The translations under genes and the position numbers were made by a program. Source: Terfezia claveryi (Eukaryota; Ascomycota; Pezizomycetes; Pezizales; Pezizaceae). From it: 64,000 nucleotides of DNA. The DNA lies in NCBI GenBank assembly GCA_015179025.1, contig WHUX01000133.1, positions 62,001 to 126,000 on the forward strand. Reading direction: 5' to 3'. The notes under the pieces were generated by a model that was given only the letters and a program-made list of their open reading frames with translations, was not told the DNA's origin and ran no database searches. Shown piece after piece: positions 45,112 through 57,236 of this stretch; the stretch's first letter is position 1; each line of letters starts with the position of its first letter.

Positions 45112-47020
45112 TTACCAGTGGATACAAGGCCCCTTGTGCCACCCTCTCTTGCACACCCCGCACGTTAAGATGTGGCATTTTAGGCATTCAGCCCTTGAAT
45201 CACGGCTAATCGAAAATGGAGGAATGATTTCTCGACAAGTTGAGATATGACAGTATGTGCTATCGACAGGAATATCGTAGTCCTCAACCAGTCTGCTGTA
45301 CTCGGCGCATTCGGCGCCTGATAGTAACCCAGATACGGTCTCAACTGGAATATTCGCATTGCAGCATTGGACTGGAAATGCATCTTCGGGGTTGCGAATT
45401 GCTCGCCGAAATAAACCTGTCGGGCAAGAACGTTAGTTATTGTTCTTTGAGATGGAGCTTCAAGGCAAATACCTTTTACGCATGTACTGCAGAGAAAATG
45501 CATGCAATTGGGTGCTTGTATCATTTTGTTCACTCGGTATTTGTCCACACATAAAACACACTGAAATTTAACGACTCTACCACCCTGTGATGACTTTCTT
45601 GCATGAGACCGGGAATCATCACCTGCCATAGCTGTATTTTGTGAGCCTGGTATACACCCCGGATATCCTATTCCAAGTGAGGTATGTCGTGTGGCGTCAT
45701 GCCCTGAATCTGCTCCATGGGAAGGAGATATTGTATCTATTGATCTTTGCAATACAGTACTTTGGTTGATAGCACGTAGCCGAGGTTCATGATCATGCAC
45801 CATTGGAGAAGCCGACCTTGACCGGTAGGTATACCGGCCCGCAGAATTATGTGAATAATTTCGGCTGCTTGAGTCTGGAAGTGCCAGGTTTGGCGTTCTC
45901 GGTTGGTATGCTAGATCCAAAGGATGGAAAGCTGGGCTGTTTGGCACGGATAAACTTGAATCTTGTGCTCGCGGAAGACCAGCAATGCTTCGCCCAGGTG
46001 CATCCCCTAATGGGCTGGTATTTGTCGGTGTCAGAGGCAGTCTGTAATGTAACGGCAGCGTTTTGCTCTCCTGTGGTATAGTAGTCGCCGGGACTACAAT
46101 GTTGGGGGAATCCCAGCAGGTGCTCCCCCTAGTTGTAGCTGGGCTGACATCAAAGCCGTTATCAATAGCCCCGCTGTCAGTGTTATGGAGTGGTAGTCTC
46201 TTATTCGCCGCCAATCCCTCTAAATTGGTGGTAATTGTGATTGCCATATCCGAGGTATGCATTCGCCTCCGCCGGACCGCCGCTCTTCTCTGTAAGGGTG
46301 GTGTATTTAGAGAGGACGACGGAGGTTGTGAGGCCTCAGTCCCGATTCTAGACAATGGTGTTCCCCTTTCTGCGAACACACGCCCCCAACGCCCCCAACA
46401 GTGCTGAGAGGAAACCTCCCTCAATGTACATTCTCTACCATGTGGCGGTGGTGTACTTGATACCCGCAGACGTTCTATGTTCTCTTGTATTTCCTCATCA
46501 CCAGTTGCTCTTTTGTATTGAACGTCGATCAAGTCACCAATCCAGGGTCTCTCGGAAGCTAATCTCATGTTCTGGTCATGCCCCATAACAGTCTTGGACG
46601 ACGCCTTGTATGGAGGGTGCAGTGGCGATGTAACTGCTCCATCCCCATGGATGCATCCATATCCCACCTGACTGGGGCCACATTCGAGCGCAGAAATTGA
46701 ACCACCGTTGCCAGGCGTTGCTCCCTCGTTCATATTGTTCAGTTGTTTCGCTCGCAGCTCTACCTTTTGCCTTGCCTTCCGTGCTTTCCGATCTGATGCA
46801 AACATAAGTACAAAGAACACTTCCCGATATTCAAGGGCGCTTTACCATCTTCATTACGAGATGCCCGCTGGGACACTAGGTCATTATCCACTGTGTCGCT
46901 CCTAGAGGATCTCTTCGAACTCCGCCCTGATCTCCTCCTGTAACCTTTCCCCTCTATTACATTACTCAGTTGACCGCAAACATACATAGCAATAAGGTAT
47001 TGACCACTCCGTACCTTCAT
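45112..47020 (-). CDS. RBR-type RING/IBR protein without visible RING2
   Basis: Exons 47020-46846, 46792-45473 and 45416-45112, with introns of 53 and 56 bp, encode about 599 residues. The N-terminus is basic (YRRRSGRSSKRSSRSD, DRKARKARQKVELRAKQ), then there is a long disordered Ser/Pro-rich region. The C-terminus holds RING1 (FQCVLCVDKYRV, APNCMHFLCSTCVKGLF, FPVQCCNANIP) and an IBR-like region (YCHISTCREIIPP, CLKCHILTCGVCKRGWHKG). RBR ligases pass ubiquitin through a catalytic Cys in RING2. Here the frame stops just after the IBR and no RING2 was found downstream, so it may be truncated or miss a further exon. The first Met is uncertain. Confidence 0.7.
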
Positions 47021-47597
47021 TGTGGGTATTCGAATACATTGCCTAAGCGTAGACGGAGCATGAGGGGATGGACCAATTGTATAAACAAAGGCAGTCCGGC
47101 TGGGTCCACAGCTTAGAATATCATCTGGTGAATAGCCTACTTTAAAAGAGGTTGCTATTCATATTCTCTCGAAACATCCCACCCCACTTGATGTCTCCTA
47201 TCATTTGTACCTACGGATATACAAGGGAAGTCCACATTTTACACAGTAAAAATAAAGGCTGTTGTGATTAAGTTGCATTAGATCGCTGCAGCCACAGGAT
47301 TCTTAAAATAGGTGTAATCGTGCCCAATAGGTTTATGTTTTCTAGAACAACTTTAGCGAAGCGACCCCACGTTTAATGCACCGATAGCGGAATGATAACC
47401 GATAAAGTTGCAACTTCGTAGTGGCCGATAATAGACTTATTTGCTTTTCCTTTTGTATTTTCTAGCTGCTCAGTACATATAACAGCGGACCAAAAACTTA
47501 TATCAGAGGGTCGTGTGATATTCGCATGTCAGGAAACCTAAAAGGGACGGCGCGAGTGTCAGTCTAATGATTGATTCTGCGATATATTTCGTGATGG
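47021..47597. other. Intergenic interval
   Basis: No gene recognised between the RBR gene and the sugar kinase. Confidence 0.55.
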
Positions 47598-48812
47598 TTA
47601 GAAAGCAAGTAATCTTAACCAGTCATCTGTCCTCCATAAATCTTCAAATCCTGTCTGCATACACTTTCTGCCGGCGATTGTGTTTCCAAGCTTCCCTGCT
47701 GCTAGCACATCCAGACCTTGTGATAAGCCGAAAATTATTCCAGCGTTGAATGTATCGCCAGCCCCCACTGTCTCCACTATTGGGTTACAGTTCGGGAGAG
47801 GCCCAATCTCTAGCATAGTCCACAATACTTCCTCATGATCGAGATTCTCGTCCTGAGAGCTACCTTGTTGCAGTCTGGTTTCTTGTTGATCACTAAGGGT
47901 TCCAAGGATGCGACTGCGTAGGCCAGCAGTGTTGCTATCATGCAATACTCCACTGGAATGGTCAGCCAATGTAGGCTTCGGAAATCTGCAATTTGAGGAG
48001 TTCAACAGGAGGCATCCAGCACTTCCTAGGGTTATGAAAAGGACAGAAGACTGTTTCACATTGAATCCAGTTATAATGCTCACGCTCCCCTTCCTCATTT
48101 CGTCTAGTAGAAATGGGATCCTTGTAATCTTTTGCATCGATACGTCTCCGCCGGAAAGGAGCAGCACATCGGCCATGGACTGCAGGCTTGTGATTCCTGG
48201 CCTCGAACTATCCTCGACATCAAGGCTTATGATTGGTATTGGAGAGTCCCTGTATCTGCTTGCTAGATCGTCCAGAAACATCTTGATCTCCAGGCTGTTT
48301 CTCCCTTCAATATGAACCCAAGAAGGAAGAGAGCTGTGTTGAATGTTTCTGGATAACTCTGCAAGTGTAGAGGACAGCTCTATATAAGTTATATCAGGAA
48401 CTCTTGGGAAATTAGGAGAGTAAGCAATTATTCTTGTATTTTGTCATCATTAGAAAAATCACGCTCTTGCGGAGAACGCTCCTGGATTTGCGTTTCTCGT
48501 CCTCAATAACATATGCCATGGCAACATCATGCCCCTCCCTTAGCACGCAACCCACGGTGATGGAGTAAGATTCAAGCTCTCTAATCATTTTCTCACCCAG
48601 GCCCTCTCCACAGCCTAGTGCAAAAAGCAACCCAAGCGGTACTCTGGGTATCGACCGAGAACTGCTTTCAGGACCTTTAGCGAATTGGTGGCATTGCCAC
48701 CAGTCCTCACTACCCTCGAATGGGCTCGCACTTTACCATCTTCCTTGAGTTCGGGTACTGACAGGACGATGTCCCTATGTACTGCACCAAGCCCTAAAAT
48801 GAGGTATGTCAT
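47598..48812 (-). pseudogene. PfkB-family carbohydrate kinase with two frame breaks
   Basis: A ribokinase/ketohexokinase-like sugar kinase. The N-terminal half has GLGAVHRDIVLSVPEL and RTGGNATNSLKVLKAVL (substrate-binding GGN). The middle has FALGCGEGLGEKMIREL and REGHDVAMAYVIEDE. The C-terminal half has VPDITYIELSSTL, PSWVHIEGRN, SLDVEDSSRPG, VLFITLGSAGC and the PfkB ATP/anion-hole signature IVETVGAGDTFNAGIIFGL. First and last parts share one frame; the middle (~48630-48450) is in another. Every GT/AG pair I tested fails to restore phase at either junction, so two compensating indels, or sequence errors, are more likely than introns. It lies downstream of FAS2 on the same strand. Confidence 0.75.
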
Positions 48813-49189
48813 TGGAGTGGCCAGAAGGATTCGACGCTGTGGGGTTCCAACAGTAATTTCTCAAGGTAACCAGATGAGTTAAAGTAACGTATAACATATT
48901 TTTGCGTCACGTGGGATCGAGCAGATATCGGACCACAAAAAGGAATTACTTAAGGTGATAAAATACTTAAGAAAAAACATGATTGCTCACGGAAATAAAA
49001 ACGGTATAAGGCACAAATCCTTCATACCCCATCTCCCAACACTGTAATCTATGCCTATGTCATAACTTCCTTCGCCCTCTATCTGACTATCATGAAAATA
49101 ACAAAAGCCAACCCTAATAAACATTCCATTTGGAGCAATTTTTCCCTAGATAGATTCCGCTTAAAACCCCCAAAAGTATTATATAACCC
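48813..49189. other. Intergenic between FAS2 3' end and the PfkB kinase
   Basis: No gene is seen. It would hold the kinase promoter and the FAS2 3' UTR. Confidence 0.6.
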
Positions 49190-52100
49190 TTAAAAGGTAG
49201 AAACGGCAATGGCAATGGCCTGGATATCACTATGACTAATGCTGACCTGCACAGACTTCACTCCAGCTGAGGTTGCAGCCTTGAGAGCATCTCCGTGTAA
49301 CTATATACCTTATTAGTACGATGTTCATGAGCCGGTGATGGGAATAACGACTTACCTGAACTATGGGAGCACCCTTCTCGTCACTTAAAATCTCGATACA
49401 CTTGAGAGGGGCACCCCCGCCCTGTGATACAACTCCCAAGGACTTGAAAACGGCTTCTTTCGCACTCCAGCGTCCAGAGAATGATGCTTGTGGAGATGAT
49501 GCCTTGCGGCAGTAGTCAATCTCCGCCTGTGTAAAATTCCTCTCGATAAAGGTATCATTGTCAATATTGAAAGAAGAAATGAGCTCGACATCAACTCCAA
49601 TCTTGCTGTTCTCGCTCTTGGTAGCATGTGCAAGTTGCTCGACAATCTTTCGTGTATTTTCAACGCTGGGATCAACAGGTTTTTTAACAGGCTTTGGTGG
49701 GTAAGTGAAAGAGTTGGTCTTCTTGTCTGGCTGAACACGGGCGAGGGGGTTAAGAAAGACTGCGGTCTCCTGGTCAGCAGTATACGGTGGATCTTTCTTA
49801 GCCTGGAACATATTGTTCTGGACCAAAGCGGTGTGCATGTAGCGGTAAGCTTTCTTGTGTCTTGCAGTAACTTTTGCCTTATATGCTTCGTAAGTTTGCT
49901 CATCCAAAGTTGCAAAGAGGTAATTTGGATGGACACCGATGGCCTGTGCACCCTTTTGTCCGAAACCGAACGAGGTGACGGAGAATGCTTTGACTCCATC
50001 GGTCTGGATACTCTTGCTTGGATAAACAATGTACTCGAATGCTTCAAGCTTCTCGTCAACGTTATCTGCATTTCGGTTTCCAGGAACGATACCAGAGTTC
50101 AGACATTGTATAGCACCGTTCATCATCCACGCTCCAGCTGCACCCTTAGGATGACCTGTCAAGTACTTCTGGAATATACTTAACACCGGATTTCCCTTGC
50201 TTCTCCCAAGGTGAGCAAGCATCTTATTGATAGCCTCTGACTCGTTCTTGTCATTTGCCTTGGTTGAAGTACCGTGGAAACTGGCAACTGAGAGGTCATC
50301 AATGGTCAATCCCCAAGTGGCAAGAGCACCACGCAATGGCGCGATTCTGGGGTCTTGTCGGTAGAAGTCGTTGCCCCATGTATATAGAGCGTCCTTCTCC
50401 TGACGGGCAGACTCGCGTTCAATATGTGCCGCACGTTCTTCCATATAAGATTGTGCATCAAAGTCTGGCTGCTCAGACTTCATGGCGGCAACCTCTTCTT
50501 GAAGATACATGTATTCCGATTCGGTCCATTGCTTGATCTGTGCCTTTCGGAGCTCTAGTTGACGTCTTCTGTACTTGATGTCAAGGAGAGGAGATGGGAA
50601 TTTTGAGTGAGCCTCCCGTGCAGTGGTCAGGATACCTTGTCCAGGGGCAGGAACACTTCGACCGATCTTGTCCGTAGCGGTAGCAGTCATCGCCACAATA
50701 CCATATATTGGGACACCCATTTCCAATGCCAGCTTGGCATTCATGATGATCTGGACACCACAACCCTGAGACTCCATAAATCCAGACCTGGTAGTGGTGG
50801 TAGGGCGTGACATTTCCGCTGGTGTCCTTCCATGCGCGAACTCCTTCTCGGCATTGCTAGTGGCTTGCATATTGGCAAACTCATATGAACCTTCCTCCTG
50901 GAAATCGTCGAAACCACCAACGATACAGATTCTGGCCTTTCCTTCGATGATGGTCTCAACACCGATGTCTAGTGATTCAACAGCGGTTGCACATGCTCCA
51001 ACAGGCGTTTTGATGGGCCCAGTTGAAGATAAAAGCAACATGTTAACCCAAGCAGCCATGGTATTGATGAACGACTCCTGCAAAATATCCTTTTGAATAG
51101 GCTTATCCATCCATCTATCCTTGTACATTCCCCTAAGAGCCGTCATACCACCTACACCGGAACCAATACAATTACCAACCTCCGATAAATGGACATACTT
51201 GTAGAATTCGTAGGGATCTGTCACACCGGCAGACAACAATGCTTCGACGACACTGACCAGAACATAGAGGGTAACAGGGTCGACCTGGGAAATAATGTCC
51301 TCTGGAATGCCATATCGTCTGGCGTCCCAACCTGTCGGAATTTGACCAGCAACTAGACGATCGAATTTAAGTGCCTTTGGGACGAGAATAGAGGCACCCT
51401 TCTTCAAACGCACTGTGTATTCACCAGTTTCTGAGATTTCAAAGATTTCCACCTTGTCTCCATGATGCCTCTTGAACTCTTCGGCAGCCTCCTTAGAAGC
51501 TTCAAATTGTTCAAGGTCCTCCTCGATGACAACTTCTTGGAGAAGCTCCTTCTTCTTTGGGTCGTACCCGCCAAAAAGCTCGGACTCGATCAAACGAATT
51601 CCTGAGTGCTCAAGAATATGCTTCTCATACTTGGTCTTCACATCCTTATCATCGACAGGTTCGCTAGTATTAGCATCAACCCATCCAGCATATTGCTTGC
51701 CTTTAAGGGGTCCACGATGATGTTTGATAAGACCCATCATCCAAGCCATCTCAATACATCCTTCAAGGGAGAATGCGCCATAAGCTTCCATCTCCCACCT
51801 AGTTCTCGAATTACCCCATGGACCCACTTCGGCAAAACCAGTAACCACGACTACTCGCTCTAGATCCACCATTCCTTTCAAATTCACAGCCAGAGGCTCG
51901 ATGGCAGTCTTATAGTCAGGTAATTCAGGGAATGGGAATTTCAAGTTAGCCCGTGGTTGAATGATGACCTTCTGGTATAGCTTTTCCGAGCTATCTCCAT
52001 TGACGATTTTATTCTCGATAGCGTTCTCCGTAGAGACAACCTTTCGGATATCCGCAGTCTCCATCAAACTCTGCCTCAACCGGGCCATCGTCTCCTTCAA

Positions 52101-55100
52101 GTTAGGAATAAATTGTAAACCACCATTCAGATCAGCCCAAACGGGCTCGGATTGGCAGAAGTCTGCGATAGCGGGGGCCATGAGACCGAGAATGTTGAAG
52201 GCCATTTCTTGTTGAGAGAATGTCCTGACGCCAAGCTTCTCAAGCCCTTCAGCAACGATATTATTAGGTCCCATCAGCCCGGTCCCTCTTGTCCATCCAA
52301 TGATCGCACCACAGATTGTCAGGTAATGGCCCCAGGATTCCGAGTACCACCTGTTGAACAGCGTCTCCAACGCAAGCTTAGATTCCGAGTACAATCCATC
52401 GTTACCGAATGTGCCATGATTTTCAGATAGAGGAAGAATGACCTGAGCAGGCCTTGTCTCATAACCGTGTCGCTGTTTGCAGGTTTTGACCATTCCAAGA
52501 AGACGAAGCAGGTTGGTCAACATAATACGGTGTGCAAGTTCGGACTTTGAGTCGAGATCGGAGATCTCACGACCATTCTCAGAGATTGCGGCAAATGGAA
52601 CAACATAGTCAAGATCCCAACCAAGTCCATTCTTAGCATCATATATATACTCGACAAGGGCTTCGACATCCTGATTGCTGCCTGTAATTGGATTTAGTAT
52701 ACTTAACCCCACCCTAAGGTAATTGAAAGCACTCACCTTGATTGAAAGGTACAACCACTAGCTGCGATCCCTTGCCTCCGTACCTGGCATACATCGATTG
52801 ATAGTATTCGGTGACTTCCTTGGAGAACCTACTCGTGGTCACCAAAACCTTAGCACCACCAGTAATGAGTCCTTGTAGAACCTCAGCACCGATTGAGCCA
52901 GCGCCTGCACCAGTCATAAGGGCAGTCTTCCCATGGAAACTAAGTCCCGACTGAATGATGTGTTAACCGAGCACAAATCTAAAGTTGTGGTCAGACGAAG
53001 ACCCTACCTTTGCGCTTTCTTCCAAACAATCCAAGTACAGGCCAGTCAACTTCTTGGAATAATCCCAACCATGCTCAGACTTTCTCTTAAGGTGCAAAAA
53101 TGGTATACATTCGGTTTTTACTTCGTCCTTTCCACTTGCGATAGCACTATTAGACTTGATTCCAACCTTCTTGCTCTTCTTGCCCTCAAGGATAGCTGAT
53201 TCATTCATAGCCATGCTTTTGACGACATTTGCATACAATGTCTTGATCTGGAGGTGGGTACCCTTAGAAACATGGTGTTGTTGCTTGATGAGCTTGTAAA
53301 TTTTCTGGAGATCACTTTGCACCTTTGTGCGAGTGCCATATTCGCTGATCCTACCACCGGCTGCCATCTCCTTGACATAGAGCTCCAGTTTGCGAATAGC
53401 AGGGCGGGGAACTTCCTGGTACTTCATGTTCCCCCTGGCATCAATTGTGGTTTGCGGCGCCATTGGGATTCCGACATCTTTGAATACAGGATTGACAGTA
53501 AGAGCTTCTTTGCAATTCTCGATCAGTTGACGTCCAAGTACTTCAGCAAGCTTGTAAGTTTCCCCCCTCTCTGTCGGGCAATGGTCGATGTGATACTGCA
53601 TAAACTCCAAGAGAATTGGGTTCGACCTGTTCATGATACGGATACACTGTGAAACGATTTCTCGATCGACAAGTTTGAGGCGACCGAAGATGATGTCGTA
53701 ATACATAGTTAGGGCATCTTGACGAGCCCAATTCCAATGGGAATCGTACACCCGCGCCTTCAGAGGAGAAAAAACAGGCTCTATACCAGAAGCATAGAAT
53801 TCGCCATGTTCTGTGTTCCACAAATCGAGCTGCGCTTGGAGAACTTTCTGTGACTCCTGAGACGTGATGAATGCTTTATCTCCGGCCCGAAGATCCATCT
53901 TTAGATAACGAGCCAGCAGCTCCAGCTGCTGCTTGAAAAGTGCACGTTGATCTTTTGTTAAGGCGTCAATGGCTGCTGGATCCATCATCATTCCACCACC
54001 AGTAGCCCCACCGCTGCTTCCTCCCGCAGCAGGTCCAGAGGACAAAGAAACTCCGGTGTTGGAGGAATATTTTCCGCACACACTATCGAAAAATGCCTTT
54101 GCATCATTGTCATTGCCCAATCGCGCAGCTGGCTCCATTGTAATTGCAAGCACTAATACACCATCCTGACGGCCAGATTGCAGCCCCCATCTATCGCTGA
54201 GATATTTTCTGACGGACGTTATGTTGAAACCACCGGGCATCTTAGAGGATATCATCTTGGCGATTAAACTGCTGCTGTGTTTTCCAAGCTGTCCATTGAA
54301 TGTAGCCTGCATTGAAGAACCAAGCTCCTCAAGCGGTGTATCTTCTGCCTTCTCGGGTGCTGAACCGAACTCCTTACCCAAGTCTCCGAGGAGTTCATTT
54401 TGCAATGTACTCTTACTGTTTGCTAGTCAATAAAATTAACAGAATTGAGAATGGGAAAGGGTCCTACCCATTTACCAAGTCTTTGATGGCACTTGATAGT
54501 GGCACCTCCGTGAGCTGCTTCTTGAGTTTCTGTGCAACAATTGCTCGCACAATATCAATGGCTTTCACAGGCTCATCGGGGACTTGAGTAGCAGGCCCTG
54601 CTGAAGGTGCCGCTGCCATAACTGGTGCAGCTGCAACAGGGGCAGCTGCTGAAGCTTGTGGTGCACTTGACGGTTCAGCAGCTGATTTTACTGGCTCTTC
54701 CGGTTGGGGTTCAACATCGTAATATATTTCCTTTACATCCTTGTTGTAGCAGAGTATTTGACGTTGCAGGGAGAGTGCAGCATCATATGATTCGTATTTT
54801 GCAGCTAAAGTCCGTCGGGCCATACCCCCAAGTGTATCTAATTCCACATTATCTCATGCTGTTCATATATAATGGAATTCATGGGTTTACCAACCAGAAG
54901 GACCAATTTCCACCAAACGTTCCGCAGCCTTTTCCTGAAGAATCACATCTTGTGTTTCAATCCTATTGCCCTTTATAAGCCCCAGCTGGACAAGAGATTT
55001 CGAGCCGTGCGCAAAGCTTACCATCGAACTGGGCTTGCAAATTGGTATGCTAGAAGCTCCACCATAAGGATGTAACTAATACCCCACGTCAGTCTTCCCT

Positions 55101-55159
55101 TTTTTGAAGGAACTGTCAGAAAACCTACGCCAACTCCTGTTCCTGTTCTGGATGCATAT
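49190..55159 (-). CDS. FAS2: Fatty acid synthase alpha subunit
   Basis: The alpha chain of the cytosolic alpha6beta6 fungal FAS. Exons: 55159-55131, 55075-55022, 54962-54895, 54837-54468, 54415-53008, 52950-52737, 52681-49356, 49300-49190; seven introns of 52-59 bp; 1859 residues, the normal length. Domains in order: the N-terminal segment completing the malonyl/palmitoyl-transferase fold ([15 protein letters not shown]), an Ala/Pro linker, ACP with the pantetheine Ser in [11 protein letters not shown] (~176), ketoreductase ([18 protein letters not shown]), ketosynthase with [15 protein letters not shown] (Cys ~1277), [14 protein letters not shown] and [12 protein letters not shown], and a C-terminal phosphopantetheinyl transferase ([24 protein letters not shown]). 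All key residues are present. The beta subunit gene is not in the window. Confidence 0.98.
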
Positions 55160-55999
55160 TTGCCCCTAGGAAATGTTATGACCGTAAAGAATAATCTGAG
55201 ATGTGCCTAGGGAAGCGAATTGGATACACAGGTAAAGGCAATGGGAAAGATGGACCCCGACCTGGCACAAGATCAATTCAGATTGAGAGACCGCACGACA
55301 GTAGGCCAATCGTCCACAGGGAGAATGAGGAGTAAGATGGGAAGGTCGAGGTAGATGTGGCTCGATAATAGCAGCTTCTCCCTCATGGCCCTTGGGATGT
55401 TACCACATCCCTCCCTCATATGAAGGAACCCCTCCATGGCCTCGACCGCTAGGCCAGGGCTTGGCCGTTGTTGCAACACGGGAATGATTTGTTGGGAGCC
55501 TAGTCCCAATTGAAATATATTGCATGACGACGGGTATACGAGGCAGAGAAGTGAAATAGAACTTCGGACCTTATTCAACTTACCAGTACCTATACCAATT
55601 ACTGTACCTTGTTGACCTTCTGCCTGCGTATGCCTATGTAGGCTTGTTGCGCATATGCCTGCCCTTGTCTCTCAATGGCGTGGCATCTATGGGATGTGCA
55701 TGCACTGTACCTACATACCTACTATGTATCTAAGGTATGTACAGAGTACCGTAACAGTACGGTGTACTGTAGCTAAGCAACATCTCACGATGACGATGAC
55801 GATGCTTTCTGGTATGGTAAATAAAGAAAGATTGGAAGGTAACATTACGTTAAATTTGTAGCTTGCGTCCTATGGATGTCAGGCATTTCTGGCTAAACCT
55901 AGATCATCGCGTACTCGCTCTTTTAACTCAGTGCCGGATCTCGGCCTCTATAAATCCTGAATAATGGTGGTTGTGAATTGTGATCCTTTGAGCAGAGTT
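55160..55999. other. Upstream region of FAS2
   Basis: No gene is seen. A short hairpin, ACCGTAACAGTACGGT (55748-55763), lies in a TACC/TATG-rich stretch. The first few hundred bases should be the FAS2 promoter. Confidence 0.5.
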
Positions 56000-56900
56000 T
56001 TCTCTCGACGTCAGGCGTTCAGCTACGGTATATAATAGTATGTCCGACTACTCACCTATGTACATACCGCTTTTTGTTCCACAATCCCCCTCCCCCCACT
56101 CCATAACCGCTCCTCGTACTTCCGCTGCAGCTCCTTGCCTGGCCTGTGCTTCCTCATTGCCGAACATTCCGCTTTTGTACCCATCCAAATCTAACCCGCC
56201 TCTTCTCGTACTACGCTCCTGCCTTTCCCCGATCTCATTGACCACCCTCTTTAGGTCCTCTGTCCTTACACGCATCAACAATAGCCATAATTGCTGCTTG
56301 TTGAGTCTGTCATGTATGTAAGGACCCTTTCCTCCTGTCGAGCTGCCTCCAGTGCTCCATCACCCCTGCTATCTCTCTATGCCAGACCGTCGCAACCTTA
56401 CCTAACCCCCTGTATCCCTCTATCTTGCCCGCTAATGGTACTGCAGACCATCCTCCGCCTACTCCTCCCATCTCCAGCTTACTGCCGTCGGTGTAGAAAA
56501 TCTGACAACCATCTGCTGCCTCATTGATTCTCAATCCCCACTCTTTTTTTGACGATTTCTCGTCTAGCTGAAGGTTAACGACTGTGGGTTCCACCAAAAC
56601 CTGTTGACATCGTCCTCCTAGACTGAGCTCGCCTTCCATTCCCACCTCTGCTCAAAGTATCTCCTTCGTATCACCTCTCCAATTAGTATGACCTCCTCTC
56701 CCGAACTCCGTTGTCCCCGAGTAGGGTCTCTCCCATTGTTGAAGGGCCCCTCATCATCTTTGATGGCCAGCCTTGCTTGTGCGGCTTCAATAGCCTTATT
56801 GTGTCGATAATGTACAGGTAGAATTGTGTACTGTACATTTATTTTGGCTGCTCTGAATGCCACTGGATCAGCAGCCAATATACTCTGTAGTTCGCAAAGT
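56000..56900 (-). pseudogene. Tad1-like LINE ORF2 remnant (RNase H region)
   Basis: Read on the minus strand: ILAADPVAFRAAKINVQY and VILIGEVIRRRYFEQRWEWE from the end of the reverse transcriptase region, then the RNase H domain with GCQIFYTDGSKLEMGGVGGG, GLGKVATVWHREIAGVMEHW and, in another frame, a broken C-terminal part with GNEEAQARQG. Several frame changes and stops make it dead. Ends and target duplication are not visible. Confidence 0.72.
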
Positions 56901-57236
56901 GTTCACTTGGAAAATTCCCTTGCCACTTCGGTCTGGAAATAAAAGACCGAATTCCTCCAATCGCATTTTCTTTCTGCCTGTACTTGCTTCTGCCGCGGAC
57001 TCTTCAACAAGTTTGACTGCATATGTGTGGCAGACCCATAAATACATATGCACGATGCCTGTGGCTGGAAGTCATCAGCCACGCAGCTGTGGCTGTGCTG
57101 ATGGGGACACTGGTGATGCTGGAGAGGTCCCCCACAAGCATTTCGTCCGGAATCATTAATCGTAAACATAAAGAAATCAAAACTTCCCTCCAACCCCAAC
57201 CCCAACCACCATCACCGAGAAGGGTGGCGTTGCATA

